Source: Acidimicrobiia bacterium
GTDB lineage: Bacteria > Actinomycetota > Acidimicrobiia > Acidimicrobiales > Ilumatobacteraceae
Direction: 5' to 3'
NCBI GenBank assembly: GCA_009926705.1
Contig: RFOJ01000056.1
Span: 1 to 6,389 of the forward strand
Length of the DNA: 6,389 nt
This document shows positions 1-5,308 of this stretch, piece by piece (positions within the stretch are counted from its first letter, which is position 1; each line of letters opens with the position of its first letter). Made by a program: the position numbers and the translations under genes. Below the pieces are notes generated by a model. It did not search any database and had not been told where the DNA came from. It saw only the letters and a list, made by a program, of their open reading frames with translations.

Positions 1-167
1 GCGATCGACACACCGTCATTGGTGATGGTCGGTGCGCCGAACTTCTTGTCGAGCACGACGTTGCGACCCTTAGGTCCCAAGGTCACCTTGACGGCATCGG
101 CGAGTTTGTTCACGCCGGCTTCAAGAGCGCGGCGCGCCTCTTCGTCGAATTTGAGCAATTTGGCCAT
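1..167 (-). CDS. groEL: 60 kDa chaperonin GroEL, N-terminal part (runs off the window)
   Basis: Encodes the large chaperonin subunit, whose 14-mer double ring folds cytosolic proteins in an ATP-driven cycle with the GroES cap. Only 55 complete codons are inside the window; the rest lies beyond base 1. The visible part begins MAKLLKFDEEARRALEAG and contains the equatorial-domain nucleotide-binding segment VTLGPKGRN at residues 28-36, followed by VVLDKKFGAPTITNDGVSIA. All of these are standard GroEL. The DEEARR start is typical of actinobacterial proteins. The ATG at 165-167 is chosen for homology and for an AAGGAA ribosome site 8 bases upstream. The gene starts 24 bases after the groES stop, so the two form one transcript under the CIRCE element upstream of groES. 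Whether this copy is the essential or the specialised paralogue found in many actinobacteria cannot be told, because the C-terminal tail is missing. Confidence 0.97.
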   Translation of the reverse strand, partial: MAKLLKFDEEARRALEAGVNKLADAVKVTLGPKGRNVVLDKKFGAPTITNDGVSI

Positions 168-175
168 GTGTGTGG

Positions 176-181
176 TTCCTT
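176..181 (-). promoter_or_regulatory. Ribosome binding site of groEL
   Basis: On the minus strand AAGGAA lies 8 bases before the groEL ATG, inside the 24-base groES-groEL gap. It fixes the groEL start and shows that groEL has its own initiation site rather than relying on overlap coupling, unlike the genes upstream of groES. Confidence 0.75.
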
Positions 182-191
182 CGTGTGGGGG

Positions 192-485
192 TTACTTGGA
201 GACGATCGCGAGCACGTCGCGGCTGGTGAGAATGAGGAGGTCGTCGCCCTTGTGCGCGATCTCGGTGCCGCCGTACTTGCTGTAGAGCACGGTGTCGCCG
301 ACCTTGATGTCGAGCGGGAAGTACTTGCCTTCTGAGTCGCTCCAACGGCCGGGGCCGACGGCGAGCACGGTGCCCTGCTGGGGCTTTTCCTTGGCGGTGT
401 CAGGGATGACGAGACCCGAGGCGGTGGTCTGCTCGGCTTCCGACGGCTTCACCACTACCCGGTCATCGAGGGGCTTCAGGTTCAT
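192..485 (-). CDS. groES: 10 kDa co-chaperonin GroES
   Basis: Encodes the heptameric lid that closes the GroEL folding chamber. The 97-residue product has the full family length. It starts MNLKPLDDRVVVKPSEAEQ, followed by the flexible mobile loop that contacts GroEL (about residues 16-34, ending in the conserved GLVIPDTAKEKPQQG). The roof/core segment AVGPGRW comes next, then VGDTVLYSKYGGTEI and a C-terminal ILTSRDVLAIV strand. The open frame extends upstream to about 650, but the added residues have no GroES homology and cross the CIRCE operator. The ATG at 483-485 also has a good AAGGAAG site, so it is the start. The stop is TAA. It is the first gene of the groES-groEL unit; the CIRCE palindrome upstream implies repression by HrcA and induction by heat or misfolded protein. 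Confidence 0.98.
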   Translation of the reverse strand: MNLKPLDDRVVVKPSEAEQTTASGLVIPDTAKEKPQQGTVLAVGPGRWSDSEGKYFPLDIKVGDTVLYSKYGGTEIAHKGDDLLILTSRDVLAIVSK

Positions 486-489
486 GTTT

Positions 490-496
490 CTTCCTT
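490..496 (-). promoter_or_regulatory. Ribosome binding site of groES
   Basis: The purine-rich AAGGAAG on the minus strand is followed by AAAC and the ATG. It is preceded by a run of five A residues. It is the strongest Shine-Dalgarno site seen in the window and decides the groES start against the longer upstream open frame. Confidence 0.8.
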
Positions 497-505
497 TTTG
501 TGCGG

Positions 506-521
506 GTCTCCCTGGGGAGAC
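506..521 (-). other. Hairpin in the groES leader
   Basis: A perfect 6-base inverted repeat, GTCTCC and GGAGAC, surrounds a 4-base loop. It lies in the untranslated leader between CIRCE and the groES ribosome site, ending 9 bases before that site. On the minus strand it is followed by CCGCAC and an A-run, not by a U-run, so it does not look like a terminator for groES transcription. It could stabilise the leader or keep the ribosome site single-stranded, or it may be chance; the sequence does not decide. Confidence 0.4.
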
Positions 522-547
522 GGGCTGTTTTTGGCACCTCGGGAGCG

Positions 548-574
548 TTAGCACTCTCCCAAGGCGAGTGCTAA
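548..574 (-). promoter_or_regulatory. CIRCE operator (HrcA binding site)
   Basis: A perfect match to the consensus CIRCE element: TTAGCACTC, a 9-base spacer, then GAGTGCTAA. Both 9-base arms are exact reverse complements of each other. Beyond one mismatched pair, two further flanking bases on each side also pair. CIRCE is the known binding site of the HrcA repressor, which controls groES-groEL in many bacteria including actinobacteria. It lies 63 bases upstream of the groES ATG and overlaps the putative -10 box and transcription start, the expected position for a repressor that blocks RNA polymerase. The hrcA gene is not in this window. Confidence 0.97.
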
Positions 575-603
575 TGCTAGGGGTGCGCTTGTGTGGGCGG
601 CAA
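574..603 (-). promoter_or_regulatory. Putative sigma70-type promoter of groES-groEL
   Basis: On the minus strand a -35-like TTGCCG (598-603) and a -10-like TAGCAT (574-579) are separated by 18 bases. The predicted start point, near 565-567, falls inside CIRCE. The -35 box lies within the last codons of maf and the -10 box contains the maf TAG stop codon. The boxes were assigned by eye from consensus and from their position relative to CIRCE. The -35 match is moderate, so the exact boxes are tentative, although a promoter in this interval is very likely. Confidence 0.55.
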
Positions 604-1227
604 CCCGAGCGGGGTGAGAAGTCGCTCCACGACCCGCACCGGAAGCCCAATCACGGTCGTGAGATGACCAGTGACGCCGGCCACGAACGCCGCGGCCTCG
701 CCCTGCACCGCGTAGGCCCCCGCCTTGTCGAGCGACTCCCCCGTGGCGAGGTATCGCTCGAGGAGGTCGGGGTCGATTGGCGCCATGGTGACGGCTGCGG
801 TGTCAAGTTCACAGTGTGTGCCGTCGACTGACGTAGCGGCACGCTCTGGCCCGGTTCCGCGCGTGACCGTCTCGCGGCGACCCCTCGATACGCACACCGC
901 CGTGTGCACGAGATGGGTGCGGCCAGACAGCCGCTGCAACATGGCGCGAGCCTCTTCCACGTCGCGCGGCGTCCCGAAAATCTCACCGTCGACGTCGACC
1001 GTCGTATCGGCAGCAAGCACAACGACTTCGCTCGCGTAGCGAGCCGCGACCGTCTCGCATTTCGACCGTGCGAGACGTCGCACATGGTCGCGCGGTGACT
1101 CACCGACCAGCGCAGTCTCGTCGATCCCGGCGGCGTCGACGATGTGCCTCAAGCCGAGTCGGTCGAGCAACTCGCGACGACGCGGCGAGCGCGATGCGAG
1201 AACCAGCGTCGGTCGAGCGGTATTCAT
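577..1227 (-). CDS. maf: Maf-family nucleotide pyrophosphatase
   Basis: Maf proteins hydrolyse non-canonical or modified nucleoside triphosphates (dTTP/UTP, m5U, pseudouridine or m7G types, depending on subfamily) to the monophosphate and pyrophosphate in the cytosol. The 216-residue product has the family signature: LASRSPRRRELL at 10-21, a conserved lysine in ARSKCETVA (K56), the catalytic-region Asp in AADTTVD (D74), LSGRTHLVHTAV at 100-111, and DKAGAYAVQG (Q175) followed by TVIGLPV at 191-197. Two things are odd. The usual GKP motif reads GTP, with Thr86 where the active-site lysine is expected. The stretch around residues 115-145 also looks longer than in typical Maf proteins. The ATG overlaps the dusB stop as ATGA; the Shine-Dalgarno match is weak (GGCGG close to the start), so translation probably depends on coupling. 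The stop is TAG, and the groES promoter and CIRCE begin at its 3' end. The exact subfamily, and hence the substrate, is not assigned. Confidence 0.93.
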   Translation of the reverse strand: MNTARPTLVLASRSPRRRELLDRLGLRHIVDAAGIDETALVGESPRDHVRRLARSKCETVAARYASEVVVLAADTTVDVDGEIFGTPRDVEEARAMLQRLSGRTHLVHTAVCVSRGRRETVTRGTGPERAATSVDGTHCELDTAAVTMAPIDPDLLERYLATGESLDKAGAYAVQGEAAAFVAGVTGHLTTVIGLPVRVVERLLTPLGLPPTQAHP

Positions 1228-2444
1228 CCGCCACTCAGCGTGGTGACCATCGCATCGTCAGGCACCGTGAGGTCGTCAAGATGATCGAGATACCCGTGCG
1301 GAAGCACCACGTTGATCGGCCCGTTGGTGTGGCCTCGCGGCAAGCGCTCGCCGCCGGCGACGATGTGCAGGCTCCGGTCGAGCGAAGCTGCAAGGGCTCG
1401 CACCTCGGCGAGTGTCGACACTTCCGCAAACCTGCGGCGTACGTCGGAGCCAACCGGATATCCGGTCAGATACCAGCCGCAGTGCTTGCGGAATTCGCGG
1501 ATGCCCTTGCCTTCGTCGTTGCGGCCATTGGCCTGGTGGTGATGCATCAACGACTCGGCGTGTTCGACCATCACGTCGAGCACCGCACCGAGCGCAGGTG
1601 TTTCTCGTTTCGGGCGACCTTCGAAGGCATCAATCAAGTCGCGAAACAGCCACGGCTTGCCGAGGCAACCACGACCGATGACGACGCCATCGCATCCGGT
1701 TTCGCGCACCATGCGCACTGCATCGTCGGAAGTCCAGATGTCTCCGTTTCCGAGTACCGGGATTCCCTGCACGTGCTGCTTCAATGCGGCGATTGCATCC
1801 CAGTGTGCGCTCGGCGCATAGTGCTGCTGCGCAGTACGCGCATGGAGCGCGATGGCAACGGCACCTTCGTCTCGGCAAATCGCTCCGGTGTCGAGGTACG
1901 TGAGCAAGTCGTCGGTCACGCCCATCCGAAACTTGCATGTGATGGGAATGCCATATCGACGAGCGGCACGCACGGTGCTTGCCACAATCTCGCGCAGCAA
2001 ATTCTTCTTGAGGGGCACTGCGGCGCCACCGCCTTTTCGCGTTACTTTCGCCGCCGGGCACCCGAAGTTGAGGTCGATGTGGTCGACCAAGTCTTCGCGC
2101 CCGAGGATTTCGACTGCCGACTCCATAATGCGCGGGTCACTGCCGTACAGCTGCAAGCTGCGAAACTTCTCGTCGGGTGCGAACGCGACCATCGATCGGG
2201 TCCGCGTATTGCCGTACACGAGAGCAGCGGCCATGATCATCTCGTTTACGTAGACGAGTCCGGGGCCGAACGCGCGACAGAGACTGCGGAACGGGGCGTT
2301 GGTCACCCCAGCCATCGGGGCGAGCACGACGGGTGGCCACACATCGATTCCGCGACCCGCGGAGCCGTCGGCGTTCGTGCCGCGAAGGGCGAGCGGGCGC
2401 ATAGGTGGCGCTCCGGCCGTCCCGTTTTCAGCCCGTTGGGTCAT
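1224..2444 (-). CDS. dusB: tRNA-dihydrouridine synthase, DusB/NifR3 type
   Basis: A flavin (FMN) enzyme that reduces specific uridines in tRNA to dihydrouridine with NADPH. The 406-residue product has the family landmarks. LAPMAGVTNAPFR at 41-53 is the FMN-barrel start. NFGCPAAKVTRKGGG at 126-140 carries the catalytic Cys129. HART at 201-204, GNGDIW at 232-237 and IGRGCLGKPWLF at 256-267 bind FMN phosphate. FRKHCGWYLTGYP at 318-330 belongs to the C-terminal helical domain. The tail ending TLSGG resembles actinobacterial DusB. The frame is open up to 2681, but those residues are unlike Dus and lie inside tsaD. The ATG at 2442-2444 has GAGGA 5 bases upstream and overlaps the tsaD stop as ATGA, so it is preferred. 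An ATG at 2400-2402 is a possible shorter start. The DusB rather than DusA or DusC assignment rests on the RGCLGKPW region and overall length. Confidence 0.95.
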   Translation of the reverse strand: MTQRAENGTAGAPPMRPLALRGTNADGSAGRGIDVWPPVVLAPMAGVTNAPFRSLCRAFGPGLVYVNEMIMAAALVYGNTRTRSMVAFAPDEKFRSLQLYGSDPRIMESAVEILGREDLVDHIDLNFGCPAAKVTRKGGGAAVPLKKNLLREIVASTVRAARRYGIPITCKFRMGVTDDLLTYLDTGAICRDEGAVAIALHARTAQQHYAPSAHWDAIAALKQHVQGIPVLGNGDIWTSDDAVRMVRETGCDGVVIGRGCLGKPWLFRDLIDAFEGRPKRETPALGAVLDVMVEHAESLMHHHQANGRNDEGKGIREFRKHCGWYLTGYPVGSDVRRRFAEVSTLAEVRALAASLDRSLHIVAGGERLPRGHTNGPINVVLPHGYLDHLDDLTVPDDAMVTTLSGG

Positions 2445-3481
2445 CGCTGTCCTCGTGCCAATTTCAGGTTGGGGTTGGCCCCGGCGTCGAGTGGCGTGGA
2501 TTCGCCTCGACGCAGGCGATACCAGCCGGCGCTCGCAATCATTGCGGCGTTGTCGGTACACATCTCGCGTGACGGCAGCAACACGCGAAGACCATCGTCG
2601 TTCCCGGCCTTCTCTAATTCTCGGCGCAACTGGGAGTTTGCTGCGACTCCCCCTCCGAGCGCGATGGTGCGCGCACCGCACTCGCGTGCGGCGAGTCGCG
2701 CCTTGTGCACCAAGACGTCGACTACGGCCCGCTGAAACGACGCTGCAACGTCGTCGTTCGAAACGTCGGGGTTCGCCCGCACGTGGTTAATGACCGCGGT
2801 CTTGAGACCGCTGAAGGAAACATCGAGGCCGTCATTGAGCATCGCGCGCGGAAAGTTGACCGCCTTCTCATTGCCGTTTTGTGCTGACCTGTCAATTGCA
2901 GGTCCGCCAGGAAATCCGAGGTCGAGAAATCGTGCAACTTTGTCGAATGCCTCACCTGCAGCATCGTCGATGGTTTGCCCGACAACTCGGTAATCGTGCG
3001 GGTCGTTCATTGCGACGAACATCGTGTGGCCGCCCGAGACGAGCACGAACAGCATCGGAAATTCGACGTCTGGGTCGTCAAGCAACGCTGCATAGAGATG
3101 AGCCTCGAGGTGGTTGACGCCGACGAAGGGCACGTCGAGGGCGAGTGCAGTTGCCTTCGCCGCAGAGACGCCGACGAGAAGTGCGCCGACAAGACCTGGG
3201 CCGACCGTGGCGGCGACTGCATCAATACGGCTGAAGTCGATGCCGGCACGTTCGAGAGCTTCGGCGGTCACGTTGGGCAGTGCTTCGAGGTGTGCCCGAC
3301 TCGCAATCTCCGGCACCACCCCGCCGAATCGGGCATGCTCGTCGAGTTGGCTCGACACCACCGACGACAGCACGTCTCCGCCACCCATCACCACCGATAC
3401 GGCCGTTTCGTCACAACTCGTCTCGATGCCAAGCACGACGGTCGACTCGTCAGCCACGAAGTTCTGCTGCACGTCAGCCAT
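2441..3481 (-). CDS. tsaD: tRNA N6-adenosine threonylcarbamoyltransferase TsaD
   Basis: Transfers the threonylcarbamoyl group from threonylcarbamoyl-AMP to A37 of tRNAs reading ANN codons (t6A), acting with TsaB and TsaE. The 346-residue product is full length for the Kae1/TsaD/Qri7 ASKHA-fold family (formerly annotated as glycoprotease Gcp). Visible motifs are GIETSCDETAVSVV at 18-31, the metal-binding VNHLEAH at 122-128 (His124 and His128), LVSGGHT at 147-153, GEAFDKVARFL at 176-186, GFPGGP at 189-194, FSGLKTAV at 223-230, LGGGVAANSQLR at 275-286 and CTDNAAMIA at 308-316 (Asp310, the third metal ligand). No key residue is missing. The ATG at 3479-3481 has GAGG 9 bases upstream and overlaps the end of rimI by 8 bases. 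The TGA stop overlaps the dusB ATG by 4 bases. Clustering with tsaB and tsaE supports the assignment. Confidence 0.98.
   Translation of the reverse strand: MADVQQNFVADESTVVLGIETSCDETAVSVVMGGGDVLSSVVSSQLDEHARFGGVVPEIASRAHLEALPNVTAEALERAGIDFSRIDAVAATVGPGLVGALLVGVSAAKATALALDVPFVGVNHLEAHLYAALLDDPDVEFPMLFVLVSGGHTMFVAMNDPHDYRVVGQTIDDAAGEAFDKVARFLDLGFPGGPAIDRSAQNGNEKAVNFPRAMLNDGLDVSFSGLKTAVINHVRANPDVSNDDVAASFQRAVVDVLVHKARLAARECGARTIALGGGVAANSQLRRELEKAGNDDGLRVLLPSREMCTDNAAMIASAGWYRLRRGESTPLDAGANPNLKLARGQR
2450..2454 (-). promoter_or_regulatory. Ribosome binding site of dusB inside tsaD
   Basis: GAGGA on the minus strand lies within the last codons of tsaD, 5 bases before the dusB ATG. It decides between the start at 2444 and the alternatives at 2402 and further upstream. 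Confidence 0.65.
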
Positions 3482-4061
3482 TACGTTCTGCCTCGATCAA
3501 CTGCAGTCGCTCGCGAAACTCATCACCTTGAATGTCTGTGCACCACATGACGATTGCGTCATCACGGTTCTCGTAGTACTTCGCTCGCACGCCCACCGGC
3601 ACAAAACCAAAACGTCGGTACAGCGACTGGGCCGAGACGTTCGATTCCCGCACTTCAAGCGTGAGTGACTTCATGCCTGCACGCCTCGCCTCCCACGAGA
3701 GGTCAAGCAGCAGCTCGGTGGCGATGCCACGCCGGCGCATCGAAACGTCAACTGCGACATTGGTGATGTGGGCCGCATCGTCCATGTAGATCATTCCGCC
3801 GTATCCGACGAGACGATCACCGAGCAGGGCGACCAGGTAGTAGCGCGAGCCCCGATTCTGCATCGAGAGCTCGTCGGCAAAGACGCCTTCCGTCCACGGT
3901 TTGGGGTATGCAGTCCTCTCGATCTCCATGACGCGCGCGAGATGCGACCGGTGCATCGGCTCAATGACCAACAACTCGGCGGTGTCGTCATCAGGGTTGC
4001 CGCGAAACGGTCGGCCACTGGCCCGACGGTTCGTGCGCAGGAGGCGACCGAGGATGCTCAT
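3474..4061 (-). CDS. rimI: GNAT N-terminal acetyltransferase RimI (ribosomal protein S18-alanine type)
   Basis: A GNAT-fold acetyltransferase using acetyl-CoA. RimI is known to acetylate the N-terminus of ribosomal protein S18 and is commonly encoded between tsaB and tsaD. The 195-residue product has the acetyl-CoA motif A, ITNVAVDVSMRRRGIATELL at 99-118, with the RRRGIA pyrophosphate loop. LTLEVRESNVSAQSLYRRFGF at 133-153 contains Glu136 and Tyr148, matching the catalytic Glu and Tyr of E. coli RimI. The ending YYENRDDAIVMW (162-173) is typical. About 30 residues precede the GNAT fold, including a basic stretch at residues 6-20 with six arginines, making the protein longer than the classical enzyme of about 150 residues. 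The ATG at 4059-4061 is supported by GAGG 6 bases upstream and by ATGA overlap with tsaB; a TTG start near residue 30 would give the short form but lacks a visible ribosome site. The substrate may differ from S18. Confidence 0.92.
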   Translation of the reverse strand: MSILGRLLRTNRRASGRPFRGNPDDDTAELLVIEPMHRSHLARVMEIERTAYPKPWTEGVFADELSMQNRGSRYYLVALLGDRLVGYGGMIYMDDAAHITNVAVDVSMRRRGIATELLLDLSWEARRAGMKSLTLEVRESNVSAQSLYRRFGFVPVGVRAKYYENRDDAIVMWCTDIQGDEFRERLQLIEAERNG

Positions 4062-4831
4062 CGCACGCCTCGCGCGTCGCGTGTCGTCCAGCTGATCTCG
4101 GCGTCGGCGTCACGCAAGTACATCGGTCGTACGGTCGGGGCATCAGGGAGTTCTCGACCTTCGGCACGTCGCCCTGCGTGACCCGAGTCGTCTCCGTCGC
4201 GCAACACTCGTACATGACCGAGCAAGGCGACATGCCGAGCGTGCGGATACCTAGGCAACGATGAACCGAAGTTGAGCGCCCATGCCTGTGGGCCGACCTC
4301 GCCACGAATCTGCTCCTCATGCGAAATTGCGTGTGCACCGACGAACAGGCACGACTGTGAACGCTCCCTTACGGCGGCGAGCATGTCGTCCATGGTGCCG
4401 ACCTGCGGCGGTGCCACCCGTCGGACCGTCCCGTCATCATGTGTTCGGTGGAGTGCCCATGCCACTTCGCGCCGACGAGTGTCGATGACCGGAACGACCA
4501 GCTCGTGGTCGTCGACGTTGCCTGCTGCAGCGACGAGCACCTCGAGCGAGTCGACGCCGACGAGCGGTACCGACAATACGTGTGCGAGCGCCTGAGCAGC
4601 GGCAATGCCGACTCGCATACCCGTGAACAGCCCAGGACCGACATCTACCGCCACGGCATCGACTTCCGAGAATTCGATTCCGGCCCGCTGCACGACGAAC
4701 TGCAGCATCGGCGTGAGGTCTTCGGCGTGGCGACGGTCGCTCTGCGACTCGCTTGCTGCGAGTACCTCATCGCCGTCGACGAGGGCAACGCTGACGAGCT
4801 CGGTCGCGGTGTCGATACCGAGGACAATCAT
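4058..4831 (-). CDS. tsaB: tRNA t6A biosynthesis protein TsaB
   Basis: The non-catalytic ASKHA-fold partner that dimerises with TsaD and is required for t6A37 formation in bacteria (formerly YeaZ). The 257-residue product starts MIVLGIDTATELVSVALVDG. It has the hallmark VAVDVGPGLFTGMRVGIAAA (about residues 61-80), then PLVGVDSLEVL, a VIDTRRREVAWAL strand pair, and an RPMYLRDADAEISW C-terminus, as in other TsaB proteins. It is somewhat long for the family, mainly in the C-terminal half. The frame is open 48 bases further upstream (to 4879), but that would add 16 residues unlike TsaB. The ATG at 4829-4831 overlaps the tsaE stop as ATGA. No strong Shine-Dalgarno precedes it (only GGAT 9 bases away), so translation is probably coupled to tsaE. 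The TGA stop overlaps the rimI ATG. Confidence 0.95.
   Translation of the reverse strand: MIVLGIDTATELVSVALVDGDEVLAASESQSDRRHAEDLTPMLQFVVQRAGIEFSEVDAVAVDVGPGLFTGMRVGIAAAQALAHVLSVPLVGVDSLEVLVAAAGNVDDHELVVPVIDTRRREVAWALHRTHDDGTVRRVAPPQVGTMDDMLAAVRERSQSCLFVGAHAISHEEQIRGEVGPQAWALNFGSSLPRYPHARHVALLGHVRVLRDGDDSGHAGRRAEGRELPDAPTVRPMYLRDADAEISWTTRDARGVR
4068..4071 (-). promoter_or_regulatory. Ribosome binding site of rimI inside tsaB
   Basis: GAGG on the minus strand lies 6 bases before the rimI ATG, within the last codons of tsaB. It supports the long form of RimI with its arginine-rich N-terminal extension. Confidence 0.6.
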
Positions 4832-5298
4832 CGGTCGAACATCCGCACGAATCTTGCTTCCCACTGCGGCCCGCGCCATCCGACGGTGATTTCTCGATCC
4901 GAGGAGGATGCGTCAGGTCTTTGCGAGTGCGAGAACGTGATGACAAGCGCATCATCGAAGTAGTCCAACACGAGGTCGCCCCACTCGATGACGAGCACCG
5001 CACCGGCGCGTCGAGCCTCGTCGAGACCGAGGTCAGCGAGTTCTTCGGTTCGCTGCAGCCGGTAAAGATCGGCGTGACACACCACGAGTTTGGTGCCGCG
5101 ATATTCATGCACGAGCGTGAACGTCGGCGAAGTGACGGTGTCGGTGACGCCAAGTGCGGCACAGAGGGCCTTGGTGAACGTGGTCTTGCCGGCGCCGAGG
5201 TCTCCGGCCAAGACCAGCACGTCGCGAGGCCGAAGATCGCGGGCGATCTTCTGGGCGAATTGCGCGGTGTCGTCGACCGACCGACTTTGCACGATCAT
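4828..5298 (-). CDS. tsaE: tRNA t6A biosynthesis ATPase TsaE
   Basis: A small P-loop ATPase that binds the TsaB-TsaD complex and drives its catalytic cycle in t6A synthesis (formerly YjeE/YdiB). The 156-residue form shows Walker A GDLGAGKTT at 32-40, the conserved SPTFTLVHEY at 57-66, HADLYRL at 75-81, and LVIEWGD at 102-108, all diagnostic of TsaE. The start is uncertain. The ATG at 5296-5298 fits family alignment best, since its N-terminus spaces like Bacillus YdiB. A GTG at 5305-5307 is preceded by GGGG at a better distance (6 bases), and a GTG at 5326-5328 would overlap alr by 20 bases. With the chosen ATG there are 10 bases between the alr stop and tsaE. The TGA stop overlaps the tsaB ATG. 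Confidence 0.94.
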   Translation of the reverse strand: MIVQSRSVDDTAQFAQKIARDLRPRDVLVLAGDLGAGKTTFTKALCAALGVTDTVTSPTFTLVHEYRGTKLVVCHADLYRLQRTEELADLGLDEARRAGAVLVIEWGDLVLDYFDDALVITFSHSQRPDASSSDREITVGWRGPQWEARFVRMFDR

Positions 5299-5308
5299 CG
5301 CCTGCACG

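Noticed and set aside
506..537. On the plus strand the leader hairpin is followed five bases later by TTTTT, resembling a rho-independent terminator for plus-strand transcription.
   Set aside because: No plus-strand gene ends here, the stem is only 6 bases and the T-run is displaced. The T-run is more simply explained as the A-rich stretch of the minus-strand leader.
486..650. Upstream extension of groES adding 55 residues.
   Set aside because: It would translate through CIRCE, the promoter and the end of maf, and GroES is already full length from 485.
980..1006. Repeated GTCGAC/TCGACG motifs here and scattered elsewhere, looking like short tandem repeats or operator sites.
   Set aside because: Here they encode the conserved Maf segment DTTVDVDGE, and across the window they follow a general preference for GTC, GAC and TCG codons. 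No regular spacing or placement in a non-coding gap was seen.
2445..2681. Upstream extension of dusB to an earlier start, adding 79 residues.
   Set aside because: The extra residues are a shifted-frame reading of tsaD and do not resemble any Dus N-terminus. The start at 2444 has a ribosome site and an ATGA overlap.
1068..2735. A 555-codon open frame on the plus strand opposite dusB, the start of maf and the end of tsaD.
   Set aside because: It is antisense to well-supported conserved genes, its translation is rich in Arg, His and Ala with no recognisable domain, and long antisense frames are common where codon bias is strong in GC-rich DNA.
4832..4879. Upstream extension of tsaB adding 16 residues.
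   Set aside because: These residues are a shifted-frame reading of the tsaE end, and the TsaB family starts directly at the MIVLGIDTA strand.
4439..4963. Plus-strand open frame opposite tsaB and tsaE.
   Set aside because: It mirrors the codon pattern of the conserved minus-strand genes; there is no motif or convincing ribosome site.
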